Origin: Bradyrhizobium sp. MOS003
GTDB lineage: Bacteria; Pseudomonadota; Alphaproteobacteria; Rhizobiales; Xanthobacteraceae
Direction of reading: 5' to 3'
Length of the DNA stretch: 64,000 nucleotides
Assembly (NCBI RefSeq): GCF_003020125.1
Contig: NZ_PYFW01000005.1
Span: 394,089-458,088 of the forward strand
The position numbers and the translations under genes are program-made. The notes beneath the pieces were generated by a model. It ran no database searches and was not told where the DNA came from. It saw only the letters and a list, made by a program, of their open reading frames with translations. Shown piece after piece: positions 42,395 to 51,168 of the stretch (its first letter is position 1; each line of letters starts with the position of its first letter).

Positions 42395-43153
42395 TCAGCC
42401 CTGAGCCTTCAGGCCCCATTTGTCGAGGATCTTGTCGATGGTGCCGTTGGCCTTGAGCTTTGCCAGCGACGCGTTGATCTTGCCGAGCAGCGCGGCTTCG
42501 CCCTTGCGGACGCCGATGCCGACCGAGCCGACGGTGACGGGCTTGTAACCGTCGACGAGACGCACCTCGGGGAAACCGCCTTGCTTCAGATTGTAGGCGA
42601 GGATCGGATAGTCCGCGTAGCCGGCCTTGAGGCGGCCGGTGTTCACGTCGCGCAGGATGTCGGGGATGGTGTCGTAGGCCTTGACGTCGGCGAACAGGCC
42701 GGACTTCTTCAGCGCATCGACGAAGGCGGTGCCGACCTGGGCGCCGACCGTCTCGCCCTTCAGATCATCCTGCGTGGCATAGGCCTTGGTGTCGGCCTTC
42801 GGGACCACCAGGCCTTCGCCATAGGTGTAGATCGGATCGGAGAAGTCGACGACCTCCTTGCGCGGCGCCGTGATGAACATCGCGGCCGCGATGATGTCGA
42901 TCTTGCTCGACGTCAACGACGGGATCAGCGCCGAGAACTGCATCGGCTCGATCTGCACGTTGAAGCCGGCATCCTTGCCCACTTCCGTGACGAGATCGAC
43001 CATGATGCCCTGGATGGTGTTGGTCTTGGTGTCGAGGAAGGTGAAGGGAATGCCCGTCGGCGTCGAGCCCACCTTCAGCACTTGTTGCGCCGAGGCCGGC
43101 GCCACGGCTGCAATTGCGAGCGCCGCGACCGCGGCCAGACCAAAACGCTTCAT
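42395..43153 (-). CDS. Polar amino acid ABC transporter binding protein
   Basis: The protein has 252 residues. The ATG at 43153 follows GGGGGA. A signal peptide (MKRFGLAAVAALAIAAVAPASAQ) precedes the PBPb fold (SBP family 3): KVGSTPTGIPFTFLDTKTNTIQGIMVDLV, SSKIDIIAAAMFITAPRKEVVDFSDPIY, and VGAQVGTAFVDALKKSG. The ligand-binding Arg-Lys-Glu near APRKEVVDF fits amino acid alpha-carboxylate binding. It heads an operon divergent from a cupin-XRE regulator with paired operators between them. Confidence 0.95.
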   Translation of the reverse strand: MKRFGLAAVAALAIAAVAPASAQQVLKVGSTPTGIPFTFLDTKTNTIQGIMVDLVTEVGKDAGFNVQIEPMQFSALIPSLTSSKIDIIAAAMFITAPRKEVVDFSDPIYTYGEGLVVPKADTKAYATQDDLKGETVGAQVGTAFVDALKKSGLFADVKAYDTIPDILRDVNTGRLKAGYADYPILAYNLKQGGFPEVRLVDGYKPVTVGSVGIGVRKGEAALLGKINASLAKLKANGTIDKILDKWGLKAQG

Positions 43154-43235
43154 CGCATCCCCCTTTGGGTCCGGCCGATGCGGCGCCCGCAAATGTCGTC
43201 ATCGCAGACATTGCGGGCCGAGCCGTTTCGGCCTA

Positions 43236-43303
43236 TTTTCACCAATATGAAAATTTGGTCACACTTTCGTGGGTGATGCAAGCGGTTTTCATGCACATGA
43301 AGG
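43236..43303. promoter_or_regulatory. Paired 18-base inverted repeats, likely cupin-XRE operators
   Basis: TTTTCA...TGAAAA at 43236-43253 and TTTTCA...TGAAGG at 43286-43303 are two copies of one imperfect inverted repeat. Both share TTTTCA and ATGAA. The copies begin exactly 50 bases apart, near five helical turns. They lie between the amino acid transporter (minus) and the XRE-cupin regulator (plus). Confidence 0.65.
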
Positions 43304-43315
43304 AAGCGGTTTGAC

Positions 43316-43972
43316 GTGAGCGGTGGCAAAAGAATGCGCAGACCGGCCGCCGCGAAAGCGGTGAGGAAGACGAAGGCTAGCGCGAAGCCGGCGGAGCCGG
43401 CAATGGACGTCGCCGTCGGCCGCCGCATCAGGGATCTCCGGCGCGTCAGGCAATTCTCGCTGGAGACGGTCGCTTCGCGCACCGAGTTGTCGATCGGCTT
43501 CCTCAGCCAGATCGAGCGCGGCCTGTCGTCGCCGTCGCTGCGCGTGCTGGCAACGCTCGCCGACGTGCTCGGCGTCGGCATCGCCGCATTGTTCGGCGCG
43601 AGCCCGAGCGCCGACGGTGCCTCCGACCAGGTGGTGACGCGCGGGCTGCAGCGGCCGGAGTTGAAGCTGTGGCGCACCGGCGTGTCCAAGCAATTGCTGA
43701 GCCCGGCCAGCGCCGACAACAAGCTCAATCTGTTCCTGGTGCATCTGGAGCCCCGCGGCTCTACCGGCGACGAACTCTACACCCATGACGGCGAGGAAGC
43801 CGGCCTCGTGCTCGACGGCGAGATGATGCTGACGGTAGACAATGAGACGTGGTCGCTGAAGACCGGCGACAGCTTTCGCTTTGCGAGCCGAAGGCCGCAC
43901 CGGTTTTCAAATCCGGCCGAGGACGCGAAGGCCGTGGTGCTGTGGGTGAATTGCGTGACGGGGGCGGGGTAG
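43316..43972 (+). CDS. XRE-family regulator with C-terminal cupin
   Basis: The protein has 218 residues with a GTG start at 43316 and AAGGAAG upstream. A basic Ala/Lys-rich N terminus precedes a helix-turn-helix (VGRRIRDLRRVRQFSLETVASRTELSIGFLSQIERGLSSPSLRVLATLADVLGV). The C-terminal cupin has HLEPRGSTGDELYTHDGEEAGLVLDGEMML and FRFASRRPHRFSNP. This architecture controls amino acid and polyamine catabolism (PuuR-like). It probably represses the divergent transporter-oxidoreductase operon and itself. Confidence 0.92.
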   Translation: MSGGKRMRRPAAAKAVRKTKASAKPAEPAMDVAVGRRIRDLRRVRQFSLETVASRTELSIGFLSQIERGLSSPSLRVLATLADVLGVGIAALFGASPSADGASDQVVTRGLQRPELKLWRTGVSKQLLSPASADNKLNLFLVHLEPRGSTGDELYTHDGEEAGLVLDGEMMLTVDNETWSLKTGDSFRFASRRPHRFSNPAEDAKAVVLWVNCVTGAG

Positions 43973-44017
43973 CTCGCTCTTGGAAAGGCGGAAAGATACG
44001 AAAATGTCTCCACGGCC

Positions 44018-44095
44018 GTCATTGCGAGCGAAGCGAAGCAATCCAGACTGTCGCCGCGGAAAGATTCTGGATTGCTTCGCTTCGCTCGCAATGAC
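44018..44095. repeat. Palindromic dispersed repeat (GTCATTGCGAGCG type)
   Basis: GTCATTGCGAGCGAAGCGAAGCAATCCAG at the left pairs with CTGGATTGCTTCGCTTCGCTCGCAATGAC at the right, around a short centre. The same family recurs at 63623-63708. It lies between the XRE-cupin gene and dadA (convergent), where it could form a long hairpin in either transcript. Confidence 0.85.
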
Positions 44096-44109
44096 GCGTG
44101 GATAGACCT

Positions 44110-45375
44110 TCAGCCAAACCGGTGATTGTACCGGTCCACCGTCAGCGCGCTGACGTCGATGTCCGGCTTCTTCCCCGACAGCATGTCGGCGAGCACGCGC
44201 GCCGAGCCGCAGGACATGGTCCAGCCGAGCGTACCGTGGCCGGTGTTGAGGTGGAGATTGGCGTATGCCGTCGGGCCGATCACGGGCGGGCCGTCCGGCG
44301 TCATCGGACGCAGGCCGCTCCAGAACGTCGCCTTGGAGAGATCGCCGCCGCGCGGGAACAGGTCGGTCAGCGAATGATCCAGCGTGGCGCGGCGCGCATC
44401 ATAGAGCTTGGTCGAGAAGCCCGAGATTTCGGCGGTGCCGCCGACGCGGATGCGATCGCCGAGACGCGTGATCGCGACCTTGTAGCTCTCGTCCATCACG
44501 GTGGATTCCGGCGCGCCGGAGGCGTCCTTGATCGGCACCGTGATCGAATAGCCCTTCACCGGATAGACCGGCAACGAAATGCCGAGCGGGGCTGCGAGCC
44601 GCGACGAATAGCTGCCGAGCGCGAGCACGTAAGCGTCGGCCTGCAACATTCCGGCACTGGTCGCGACACCGCTGACGCGCGCGCCCTCGGTGACGATGCG
44701 ATCGATGCCGGTGTTGAACATGAAGCGGACGCCGAGCGCCGCGGCATGCCTGGCCAGCGCCTGCGTGAACATGTGGCAGTCGCCGGTCTCGTCCTGCGGA
44801 AGACGGAGCCCGCCGACGAATTTGTCCCTCACGCCTGCGAGCGCCGGCTCGACGGCGATGCAGCCTTCGCGGCTCAACGTCTCGTAGGGCACGCCATATT
44901 GCCTGAGCACGGCGATGTCCTCTGCCGTGCCGTCGAGCTGCGCCTGGTAACGGAACAGCTGCAGCGTGCCTTGCGAGCGCTCGTCATACTGGATGCCGAT
45001 GTCGCGGCGCAGGTCGCGCAGGGAATCGCGACTGTATTCCGCGATCGGGATCATCCGGCTCTTGTTGACCGCATAACGCGCGCTGGTGCAGTTGCGCAGC
45101 ATCTTGAGCAGCCAGACCCACATCACCGGATCGAGCTTCGGCCGGATCACCAGCGGGCCGTGCTTCATCAGGAGCCACTTCACCGCCTTCACCGGCACGC
45201 CGGGCCCGGCCCAGGGCGAGGAATAGCCAGGCGAGACTTCGCCGGCATTGGCAAAAGAGGTCTCGAGTGCCGGCTCGGGCTGGCGGTCGACGACCGTCAC
45301 CTCATGGCCGGCACGCGCGAGGTAGTAGGCAGAGGTGACACCGATGACACCGCTGCCGAGGATCAGAACTTTCAC
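44110..45375 (-). CDS. dadA: D-amino acid dehydrogenase
   Basis: The protein has 421 residues with a GTG start at 45375. The FAD motif GSGVIGVTSAYYLARAGHEVTVVDR lies at residues 7-31. The DadA-type NAGEVSPGYSSPWAGPGVPVKAVKWLLMKHGPL is strongly conserved with the E. coli and rhizobial enzymes. GLRPMTPDGPPVIGPT and LHLNTGHGTLGWTMSCGSARVLAD close the fold. It oxidises D-amino acids (classically D-alanine) at the membrane, passing electrons to quinone. The usual partner dadX racemase is absent; the transaminase gene lies 70 bases upstream in the same direction. Confidence 0.93.
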   Translation of the reverse strand: MKVLILGSGVIGVTSAYYLARAGHEVTVVDRQPEPALETSFANAGEVSPGYSSPWAGPGVPVKAVKWLLMKHGPLVIRPKLDPVMWVWLLKMLRNCTSARYAVNKSRMIPIAEYSRDSLRDLRRDIGIQYDERSQGTLQLFRYQAQLDGTAEDIAVLRQYGVPYETLSREGCIAVEPALAGVRDKFVGGLRLPQDETGDCHMFTQALARHAAALGVRFMFNTGIDRIVTEGARVSGVATSAGMLQADAYVLALGSYSSRLAAPLGISLPVYPVKGYSITVPIKDASGAPESTVMDESYKVAITRLGDRIRVGGTAEISGFSTKLYDARRATLDHSLTDLFPRGGDLSKATFWSGLRPMTPDGPPVIGPTAYANLHLNTGHGTLGWTMSCGSARVLADMLSGKKPDIDVSALTVDRYNHRFG

Positions 45376-45445
45376 GCTTGGTCAAACTCCCGCGGCATCA
45401 CGCTCGCCGCTGCAAGGAAACAACTCGCAACGGCGAGAGCAATTA

Positions 45446-46774
45446 TCAGGCCACCCGCTTGATGGCATCGCCCAGGATCGAGACGATATCGTCGATGTGG
45501 CTCTTCTCGACGATGAGGGGCGGCGACAGCGCGAAGCTATCGCCGCTCATGCGGAAGTAGAGCCCGCGATTGAAGGAGTCGACCATGACGTCGTAACCAC
45601 GCGCACCGACCGCGCCATCGCGCGGCGAGAGCTCGACCGCGCCCATCAGCCCGCAATTACGGATGTCGATGACGTTGGGCAGACCTTTGAGCGAATGCAG
45701 CGCATCGCGCCAATATTCGGCCATCGAGGCACCGCGCGTCAGCAGGCCCTCGTCCTTGTAGATGTCGAGCGTCGCGATGCCGGCGGCGCAGGCGGTCGGA
45801 TGCGCCGAATAGGTATAGCCGTGGAACAGCTCCATGACGTTTTCCGGGCCGATCATCATGGCGTCGTGCACCTTGCGATGCGCGAACACCGCGCCGCAGG
45901 GAATGGTGCCGTTGGTGATGCCCTTGGCGGTCGTCATCATATCAGGTGTGACGCCGAAGAAATTGGCGGCGAACGGCGTGCCGAGACGTCCGAAGCCGGT
46001 GATGACCTCGTCGAAGATCAGGAGAATGCCGTGCTTGTCGCAGATTTCGCGCAGGCGCTGCAGATAGCCCTTCGGCGGCGGCAGCACTGCGGTCGAACCC
46101 GGCACCGGCTCGACGATGACGGCGGCGATGGTCTCGGCACCATGCAGGGCCACCAGACGCTCGAGATCGTCGGCGAGCTCGGCGCCATGCTCGGGCTGGT
46201 CCTTGGCGAAAGCGTTACGGGTGAGATCGTGGGTGTGGCGGATATGGTCGACGCCCGGCAGCAAGGTCGTGAAGGCGCGGCGGTTGGCGACCATGCCGCC
46301 GACCGAGGTGCCGCCGAAGCCGACGCCGTGATAGCCGCGCTCGCGGCCGATCAGACGGGTGCGGCTCGCCTGGCCGTTGGCGCGATGATAGGCCAGCGCG
46401 ATCTTCAGCGCGGTGTCGACCGACTCGGAGCCGGAATTGGTGAAGAAGATGCGGTCGAGCCCTTTCGGCGCGATCTCGGCGAGCCGCTCGGCGAAGTCGA
46501 ATGCCAGCGGATGGCCCATCTGGAACGACGGCGCGAAGTCCAGCGTCATCAGCTGGCGCTCGACTGCGGCGGCGATCTGCTTGCGGCCGTGGCCGGCATT
46601 GACGCACCACAGGCCCGCGGAGCCGTCGATCACCTTGCGGCCGTCGACGGTGGTATAGTGCATGCCCTCGGCCGACGAGAACAGCCGCGGCGCCTTCTTG
46701 AACTGCCGGTTGGCCGTGAACGGCATCCAGAACGAGTCGGTCTTGATGGTGTTCGGAATCTGATGAAGGGTCAC
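45446..46774 (-). CDS. Class III aminotransferase (omega-amino acid:pyruvate type)
   Basis: The protein has 442 residues. The GTG at 46774 was chosen because AAGGAG sits 8 bases upstream; a frame extension to 46810 lacks such a site. The opening FWMPFTANRQFKKAPRLFSSAEGMHYTTVDGRKVIDGSAGLWCVNAGHGR is typical of beta-alanine/putrescine:pyruvate transaminases. The PLP lysine is in MMTTAKGITNGTIPCGAV, with LLIFDEVITGFGRLG before it. Amino-group transfer from beta-alanine, GABA or a diamine to pyruvate is expected. It is divergent from a PuuR-like regulator. Confidence 0.93.
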   Translation of the reverse strand: MTLHQIPNTIKTDSFWMPFTANRQFKKAPRLFSSAEGMHYTTVDGRKVIDGSAGLWCVNAGHGRKQIAAAVERQLMTLDFAPSFQMGHPLAFDFAERLAEIAPKGLDRIFFTNSGSESVDTALKIALAYHRANGQASRTRLIGRERGYHGVGFGGTSVGGMVANRRAFTTLLPGVDHIRHTHDLTRNAFAKDQPEHGAELADDLERLVALHGAETIAAVIVEPVPGSTAVLPPPKGYLQRLREICDKHGILLIFDEVITGFGRLGTPFAANFFGVTPDMMTTAKGITNGTIPCGAVFAHRKVHDAMMIGPENVMELFHGYTYSAHPTACAAGIATLDIYKDEGLLTRGASMAEYWRDALHSLKGLPNVIDIRNCGLMGAVELSPRDGAVGARGYDVMVDSFNRGLYFRMSGDSFALSPPLIVEKSHIDDIVSILGDAIKRVA

Positions 46775-46922
46775 GGCCGCGCTCCTTTGCTGACGCTCTA
46801 GCAGAGGCACGGCTTCGGAAGCGCAACAAGTCCTTTTCTGGTGAGCTGCAAGCCATTGATTTAACTAGGGCCGCCGGTCCATATTTGCGCGATCCGCAAC
46901 ACGTGCAACAGGGACCAGGGGC

Positions 46923-47471
46923 ATGAGCGTCGACATCGGTGGACGGCTGCGATTCATCCGGGCGCACCACAAGCTGTCGCAGCGCGAGCTCGCCAAGCGC
47001 GCCGGGGTCACCAATTCGACGATCTCGCTGATCGAATCCAACCAGATGAACCCGTCGGTCGGCGCGCTCAAGCGCATCCTCGACGGCATCCCGATGGGGC
47101 TCGCCGAGTTCTTCGCGCTGGAGCCGGAGTCCAGGCGCAAGATCTTCTACCGCGCCGAGGAGCTGACCGAGGTCGGCAAGAAGCCGATCTCGTACCGCCA
47201 GGTCGGCGACAATCTGTTCGGCCGCAGCCTGCAAATCCTCAAAGAGTGCTACGAGCCTGGCAGCGACACCGGCCGCGTCCACCTCGTCCATGACGGCGAG
47301 GAAGGCGGCATCGTGATTTCGGGCAAGCTCGAAGTCACCGTCGAGGACGAGCGGCGCATTCTCAATCCCGGCGACGCCTATTATTTCGAAAGCCGCCGCC
47401 CGCACCGCTTCCGCTGCGTCGGCGGCAAGCCGTGCGAGGTGATCTCGGCCTGCACGCCGCCGACGTTCTGA
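46923..47471 (+). CDS. PuuR-like XRE-cupin regulator
   Basis: The protein has 182 residues. The helix-turn-helix lies at residues 5-60 (GGRLRFIRAHHKLSQRELAKRAGVTNSTISLIESNQMNPSVGALKRILDGIPMGLAEFF), and the cupin has DTGRVHLVHDGEEGGIVISGKLEV and YYFESRRPHRFRCVGG. This is the PuuR pattern, a putrescine-utilisation repressor type. It is divergent from the transaminase gene. The 148-base gap holds TTGCG and CGCAA (46885-46899) as a weak inverted repeat that might be its operator. Confidence 0.92.
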   Translation: MSVDIGGRLRFIRAHHKLSQRELAKRAGVTNSTISLIESNQMNPSVGALKRILDGIPMGLAEFFALEPESRRKIFYRAEELTEVGKKPISYRQVGDNLFGRSLQILKECYEPGSDTGRVHLVHDGEEGGIVISGKLEVTVEDERRILNPGDAYYFESRRPHRFRCVGGKPCEVISACTPPTF

Positions 47472-47570
47472 GGCGAGGTCAATCGCATCCGGGAAGTTAC
47501 GGGCTGTCACCGGTATCTTACGGTGGTTGAGCCATCTCAATTTCTGCGCGCCGGGCCGCTATATAGTGCG

Positions 47571-47663
47571 AACCGTAGCCGAGCAGCCTGGCTTTAGAGG
47601 TGCTGCGGTTATGGCCCCGGGCTCCAGGGCATTCCGGGGCCGCTTCGTAACAGAGGCTCTCGC
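47571..47663 (+). promoter_or_regulatory. Two-hairpin leader of the 50-residue gene
   Basis: The first stem is AACCGTAGC (47571-47579) with GCTGCGGTT (47602-47610), fully paired with one G-U. The second is GGCCCCGG (47613-47620) with CCGGGGCC (47634-47641), a perfect 8-base stem with a 13-base loop, followed by GCTTC. The second stem and GCTTC recur before the 32-residue gene at 7651. The ribosome site AGAGG follows 5 bases after GCTTC. There is no T-run, so it is not a terminator. Confidence 0.55.
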
Positions 47664-47816
47664 ATGAAGACCACTCTCGCCAATGCGGAAGCCGCGCTCG
47701 ACGAAGTCCAGCGCGACACCGACAAGCTGAATTCGCGCGAGCTGCGCAAGGCCATCGCGAAATACATCGAGGCGCAGAGAGAGCAAATCAAGACTCTCCG
47801 CAGAATGATGAACTGA
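47664..47816 (+). CDS. 50-residue helical protein, hypothetical
   Basis: ATG at 47664, TGA at 47814-47816, with AGAGG 6 bases upstream. The sequence (MKTTLANAEAALDEVQRDTD ... EAQREQIKTLRRMMN) is highly charged and heptad-like, a probable amphipathic helix or coiled coil of about 45 residues. Its clean ribosome site and structured leader support coding. I recall similar unnamed short proteins in Bradyrhizobium genomes but no function. Confidence 0.6.
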   Translation: MKTTLANAEAALDEVQRDTDKLNSRELRKAIAKYIEAQREQIKTLRRMMN

Positions 47817-47858
47817 TCGGCCGCCGCGGAGCGAACAGGCCTCGCTCCGCCTGCCGCC

Positions 47859-50120
47859 TCAACGCTGCGTCAGCAACTCCTCGATCCGGATCGGGAATTT
47901 GCGCACCCGCACGCCGGTCGCATGCCACACCGCGTTCGCGACCGCACCAGCGCTGCCGGTGATGCCGATCTCGCCGACGCCCTTGATGCCGAGCGCATTC
48001 ACATGCGGATCGTGCTCCTCGACGGTAATCACGTCGAGCGGCGGCACATCGGCATTCACGGGGATGTGGTACTCGCCGAGATTGGCGTTCATGATCCGGC
48101 CGCTGCGGCGGTCGGTAATGGCCTCCTCGTGCAGTGCGAAGGACATGCCCCAGATCATGCCGCCGAACAGCTGGCTTTGCACCATGCGCGGGTTGACGAT
48201 CCGCCCGGCCGCAAAGGCTCCGACCATGCGGCTGACACGGACCTGGCCGAGCTCGGGATCGACCTTCACCTCCGCGAACACCGCGCCATGGGCATGCATC
48301 GCATATTCCTCCATCGCCGCAGGATTCGGCGCACCGGTGCCCCGTGCCTCGACCTCGGCGACGCCGGCGCGCGCGAGGATCTCGGCGTAGCTCTCCCCCC
48401 GGCTCTCGTCGTCGCGCCGGAGCAACCGGCCGTCGCGCGCGATCACGCCGGCATTGCCGGCGCCGAACAACGGCGATCGCTCGTCACCGGTGGCGAGGTC
48501 GGCGAGCTTCGCGATCACGGCCGCGCCGGCACTGTGAATCGCCGCCCCCGCGGTTGCCGTGTGCGCCGAGCCGCCGGCAATACCGGCATCTGGCAAATCA
48601 GACGTGCCGGCCTTGAACGTGACGCGATCGATATCGAGCCCGACGGCGTCGGCCGCGATCTGGGCCAGTGCCGTCCAGGCGCCCTGCCCCATGTCGTGTG
48701 CACCGATCTCCATCACGCCCGAGCCATCGCGGCGGATTGCCGCGCGCGCTTCGGCCTGGAACATCAGCGCCGGGAAGGTCGCCGTGCCCATGCCCCAGCC
48801 GACCAGCAGGCCGGCATCGTCGCGCATTTGCCGCGGCTGCAGCGGGCGCTTCGCCCAGCCGATGCGCGCCGCGCCCTGGTCGTAACAGGCCCGCAGCGCC
48901 TTTGACGAGAACGGCTTGCCGCTGACCGGCTCGACCTCGGCGTAGTTCTTCAGGCGGAAGGCGAGCGGATCCATGCCGCAGGCCCAGGCCATCTCGTCGA
49001 TCGCGCTCTCCAGCGCGATCGAGCCGGTTGCCTCACCGGGTGCGCGCATGAACAGCGGCGTGCCGGTGTTGACACGCACGGCATCGTGGGAGGTGCGGAT
49101 CGCGGGTGCCGCATAGAGCGTGTGAGAGGCATCAGCGGCGGGCTCGTAGAAATCGTCGAACGTGCTCGACACCGTCCGCGCATGGTGATCCAGCGCGGTC
49201 AGACGTCCTTCTCCGTCGGCGCCGAGGCGCAGGCGCTGGCGCGTCGGCGCGCGATGGCCGACCGGGCCATACATCTGCTCGCGGCGCAGCACCAGCTTGA
49301 CCGGCTTGCCGACCAGCTTGGCCGCCATGACGCCGAGCACCGGCGGTCCCGCCATCAATCCCTTGGAGCCGAAGCCGCCGCCAAGGAAGGGACTGCGGAT
49401 GTGGATCTTGTCGTGGGCAATGCCGAACAGCTCGGCGACGCGCGCCAGCGACAGCATCAGGCCCTGGGTCGGCATGTCGATCTGCAGATTGTCGCCGTCC
49501 CAGTGAGCCACGATCGCATGCGGCTCCATGGCGTTGTGATATTGCGGCGGCGTCTCGTAGGTCGCGTCGATCTGCTTTTCGGCCGAGGCAAGGCCCGCCT
49601 CGACATCGCCGCGGTGATTTTCCGTGGGGTTGCCGACGCCGACGACCGGCGGCACGAAGCTCGCGCCGGCATCGAGCCCGACCAGCGCGGGCAGCGTTTC
49701 GTAACGCGGCGCCAGCAGAACCGCACCTTCCGTCGCAGCTTCCAGCGTGTCGGCGATCACGACCGCGATCGGCTGATTGGCGTAGCGCACCTCGTTGCTC
49801 TGCAGCACCTCCATCCGGAACACGAACGGATTGGTCTTGATCTCCGGGTCGATCGCAAGCTGCGGCTTGTGGTCCGGTGTCATCACATCGACGACGCCGG
49901 GATGGCGTTTTGCGGCGGCGACATCGAGCGAGGTCACGCGGCCATGCGCGATGCCGGCCACGGCGATCACTGCAAACAGCATGCCGGGCGGATGATTGTC
50001 GGCGGCATAGGTGGCCTGCCCCGTGACCTTGAGGACGCCGTCGCGGCGGGTCAGCGGCTGGCCGACGTTCGAGCCGTGCCTGAGATGGGCGGGCGCGCTG
50101 GTCAGGTTGAGCTCAGGCAT
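47859..50120 (-). CDS. Molybdopterin-binding subunit of xanthine dehydrogenase/aldehyde oxidase family
   Basis: This is a 753-residue protein, the large subunit of a three-part molybdenum hydroxylase (PaoC/YagR-like). It opens NVGQPLTRRDGVLKVTGQATYAAD, the usual large-subunit start. Other hallmarks are PFLGGGFGSKGLM, RAPGEATGSIALESAIDEMA and the C-terminal GVGEIGITGSAGAVANAVWHATG, whose Glu is the catalytic base. The ATG at 50120 lies 8 bases inside the FAD-subunit gene. It oxidises aldehydes or hydroxylates N-heterocycles; the substrate is unknown. Confidence 0.94.
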   Translation of the reverse strand: MPELNLTSAPAHLRHGSNVGQPLTRRDGVLKVTGQATYAADNHPPGMLFAVIAVAGIAHGRVTSLDVAAAKRHPGVVDVMTPDHKPQLAIDPEIKTNPFVFRMEVLQSNEVRYANQPIAVVIADTLEAATEGAVLLAPRYETLPALVGLDAGASFVPPVVGVGNPTENHRGDVEAGLASAEKQIDATYETPPQYHNAMEPHAIVAHWDGDNLQIDMPTQGLMLSLARVAELFGIAHDKIHIRSPFLGGGFGSKGLMAGPPVLGVMAAKLVGKPVKLVLRREQMYGPVGHRAPTRQRLRLGADGEGRLTALDHHARTVSSTFDDFYEPAADASHTLYAAPAIRTSHDAVRVNTGTPLFMRAPGEATGSIALESAIDEMAWACGMDPLAFRLKNYAEVEPVSGKPFSSKALRACYDQGAARIGWAKRPLQPRQMRDDAGLLVGWGMGTATFPALMFQAEARAAIRRDGSGVMEIGAHDMGQGAWTALAQIAADAVGLDIDRVTFKAGTSDLPDAGIAGGSAHTATAGAAIHSAGAAVIAKLADLATGDERSPLFGAGNAGVIARDGRLLRRDDESRGESYAEILARAGVAEVEARGTGAPNPAAMEEYAMHAHGAVFAEVKVDPELGQVRVSRMVGAFAAGRIVNPRMVQSQLFGGMIWGMSFALHEEAITDRRSGRIMNANLGEYHIPVNADVPPLDVITVEEHDPHVNALGIKGVGEIGITGSAGAVANAVWHATGVRVRKFPIRIEELLTQR

Positions 50121-51168
50121 GGATGGCTCCAGATGTCGAGGCAAAGGGAGAGGCCGGCAGTGCGGGCAGGCGCGCGGGCGTGCCCGCGGCAGCGAGGGTC
50201 AGCGCGCGCACGACGATGCGGCGTGCGAGCTCGATCTTGAAGGCGTTGTCGCCGGACGGCTTTGCGTCGGTGAGCGCACGCCATGCGGCTTCCTGGAAGG
50301 CATCGGCCGTGGGCGCGACGCCCTTGAGCACGTCCTCAGCGGCGCGGGCACGCCAGGGTTTTGCGGCAACGCCGCCGAGCGCCAGCCGTGCCTCGGCGAT
50401 CCTGCCGTTATCAATTCGCAACGCGGCTGCAGCCGAGACGACGGCGAAGGCATAGGACGTGCGCTCGCGAACCTTGAGGTAGCGCGCGTGCCCGGCAAAG
50501 CCGCGCGCGGCCGGCGGCAGGCGCACCGCGACGATGAGATCGCCCGGCTCCAACGCTGTGTCACGCTCGGGCGTATCGCCGGGCAGGCGATGCAGCGCCT
50601 CGAGCGCGATCTCACGGCGGCCGTTCCTACCCTCGATCTCGACGATGGCGTCGAGCGCGAGCAAGGGCACGCAGAAGTCGGACGGGTTGGTCGCAATGCA
50701 GCTCTCGCTCCAGCCGAACACGGCATGGGTGCGGTTCTCGCCCTCGCGGGCGTCGCAGCCAGTGCCAGCCTCGCGCTTGTTGCAGCGGCTGGCAGTGTCG
50801 TAGAAATACGCACAGCGCGTCCGTTGCAGGAGATTGCCGCCGACAGTCGCGACATTGCGCAACTGCGCGGATGCCCCCGAGAGGAGGGCTTCGGCGACGG
50901 CGGGATAGGACCTTGCGAAGTCCGCATCATGCGCGAGATCGGCATTGCTGACCAGCGCACCAATGCGCACCGACCCGTCGGCGAGGCGCTCGATCGCGTC
51001 AAGTCCTTCGAGATGTGTGAAGTCGACCAGACGGTCCGGACGGCTGATATTGCCCTTCATCAGATCGAGCAGATTGGTGCCGGCGGCGAGATAGACGGCG
51101 CCCGGCCGGGCCGCGGCAGCAACAGCTTCAGTGACGTTGGCGGGCCTGACATAATCGAACCGTTTCAT
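50113..51168 (-). CDS. FAD-binding subunit of molybdenum hydroxylase, with 4Fe-4S cysteines (PaoB-like)
   Basis: The protein has 351 residues. The FAD-binding region is VYLAAGTNLLDLMKGNISRP and the conserved QLRNVATVGGNLLQRTRC. Four cysteines, C119, C129, C138 and C157, in the pattern RCAYFYD...RCNKREAGTGCDA...ESCIATNPSDF match the extra 4Fe-4S cluster of PaoB/4-hydroxybenzoyl-CoA-reductase-type subunits. Its ATG overlaps the stop of the 2Fe-2S gene (ATGA). It passes electrons between the iron-sulfur centres and an acceptor. Confidence 0.94.
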   Translation of the reverse strand: MKRFDYVRPANVTEAVAAAARPGAVYLAAGTNLLDLMKGNISRPDRLVDFTHLEGLDAIERLADGSVRIGALVSNADLAHDADFARSYPAVAEALLSGASAQLRNVATVGGNLLQRTRCAYFYDTASRCNKREAGTGCDAREGENRTHAVFGWSESCIATNPSDFCVPLLALDAIVEIEGRNGRREIALEALHRLPGDTPERDTALEPGDLIVAVRLPPAARGFAGHARYLKVRERTSYAFAVVSAAAALRIDNGRIAEARLALGGVAAKPWRARAAEDVLKGVAPTADAFQEAAWRALTDAKPSGDNAFKIELARRIVVRALTLAAAGTPARLPALPASPFASTSGAIHA

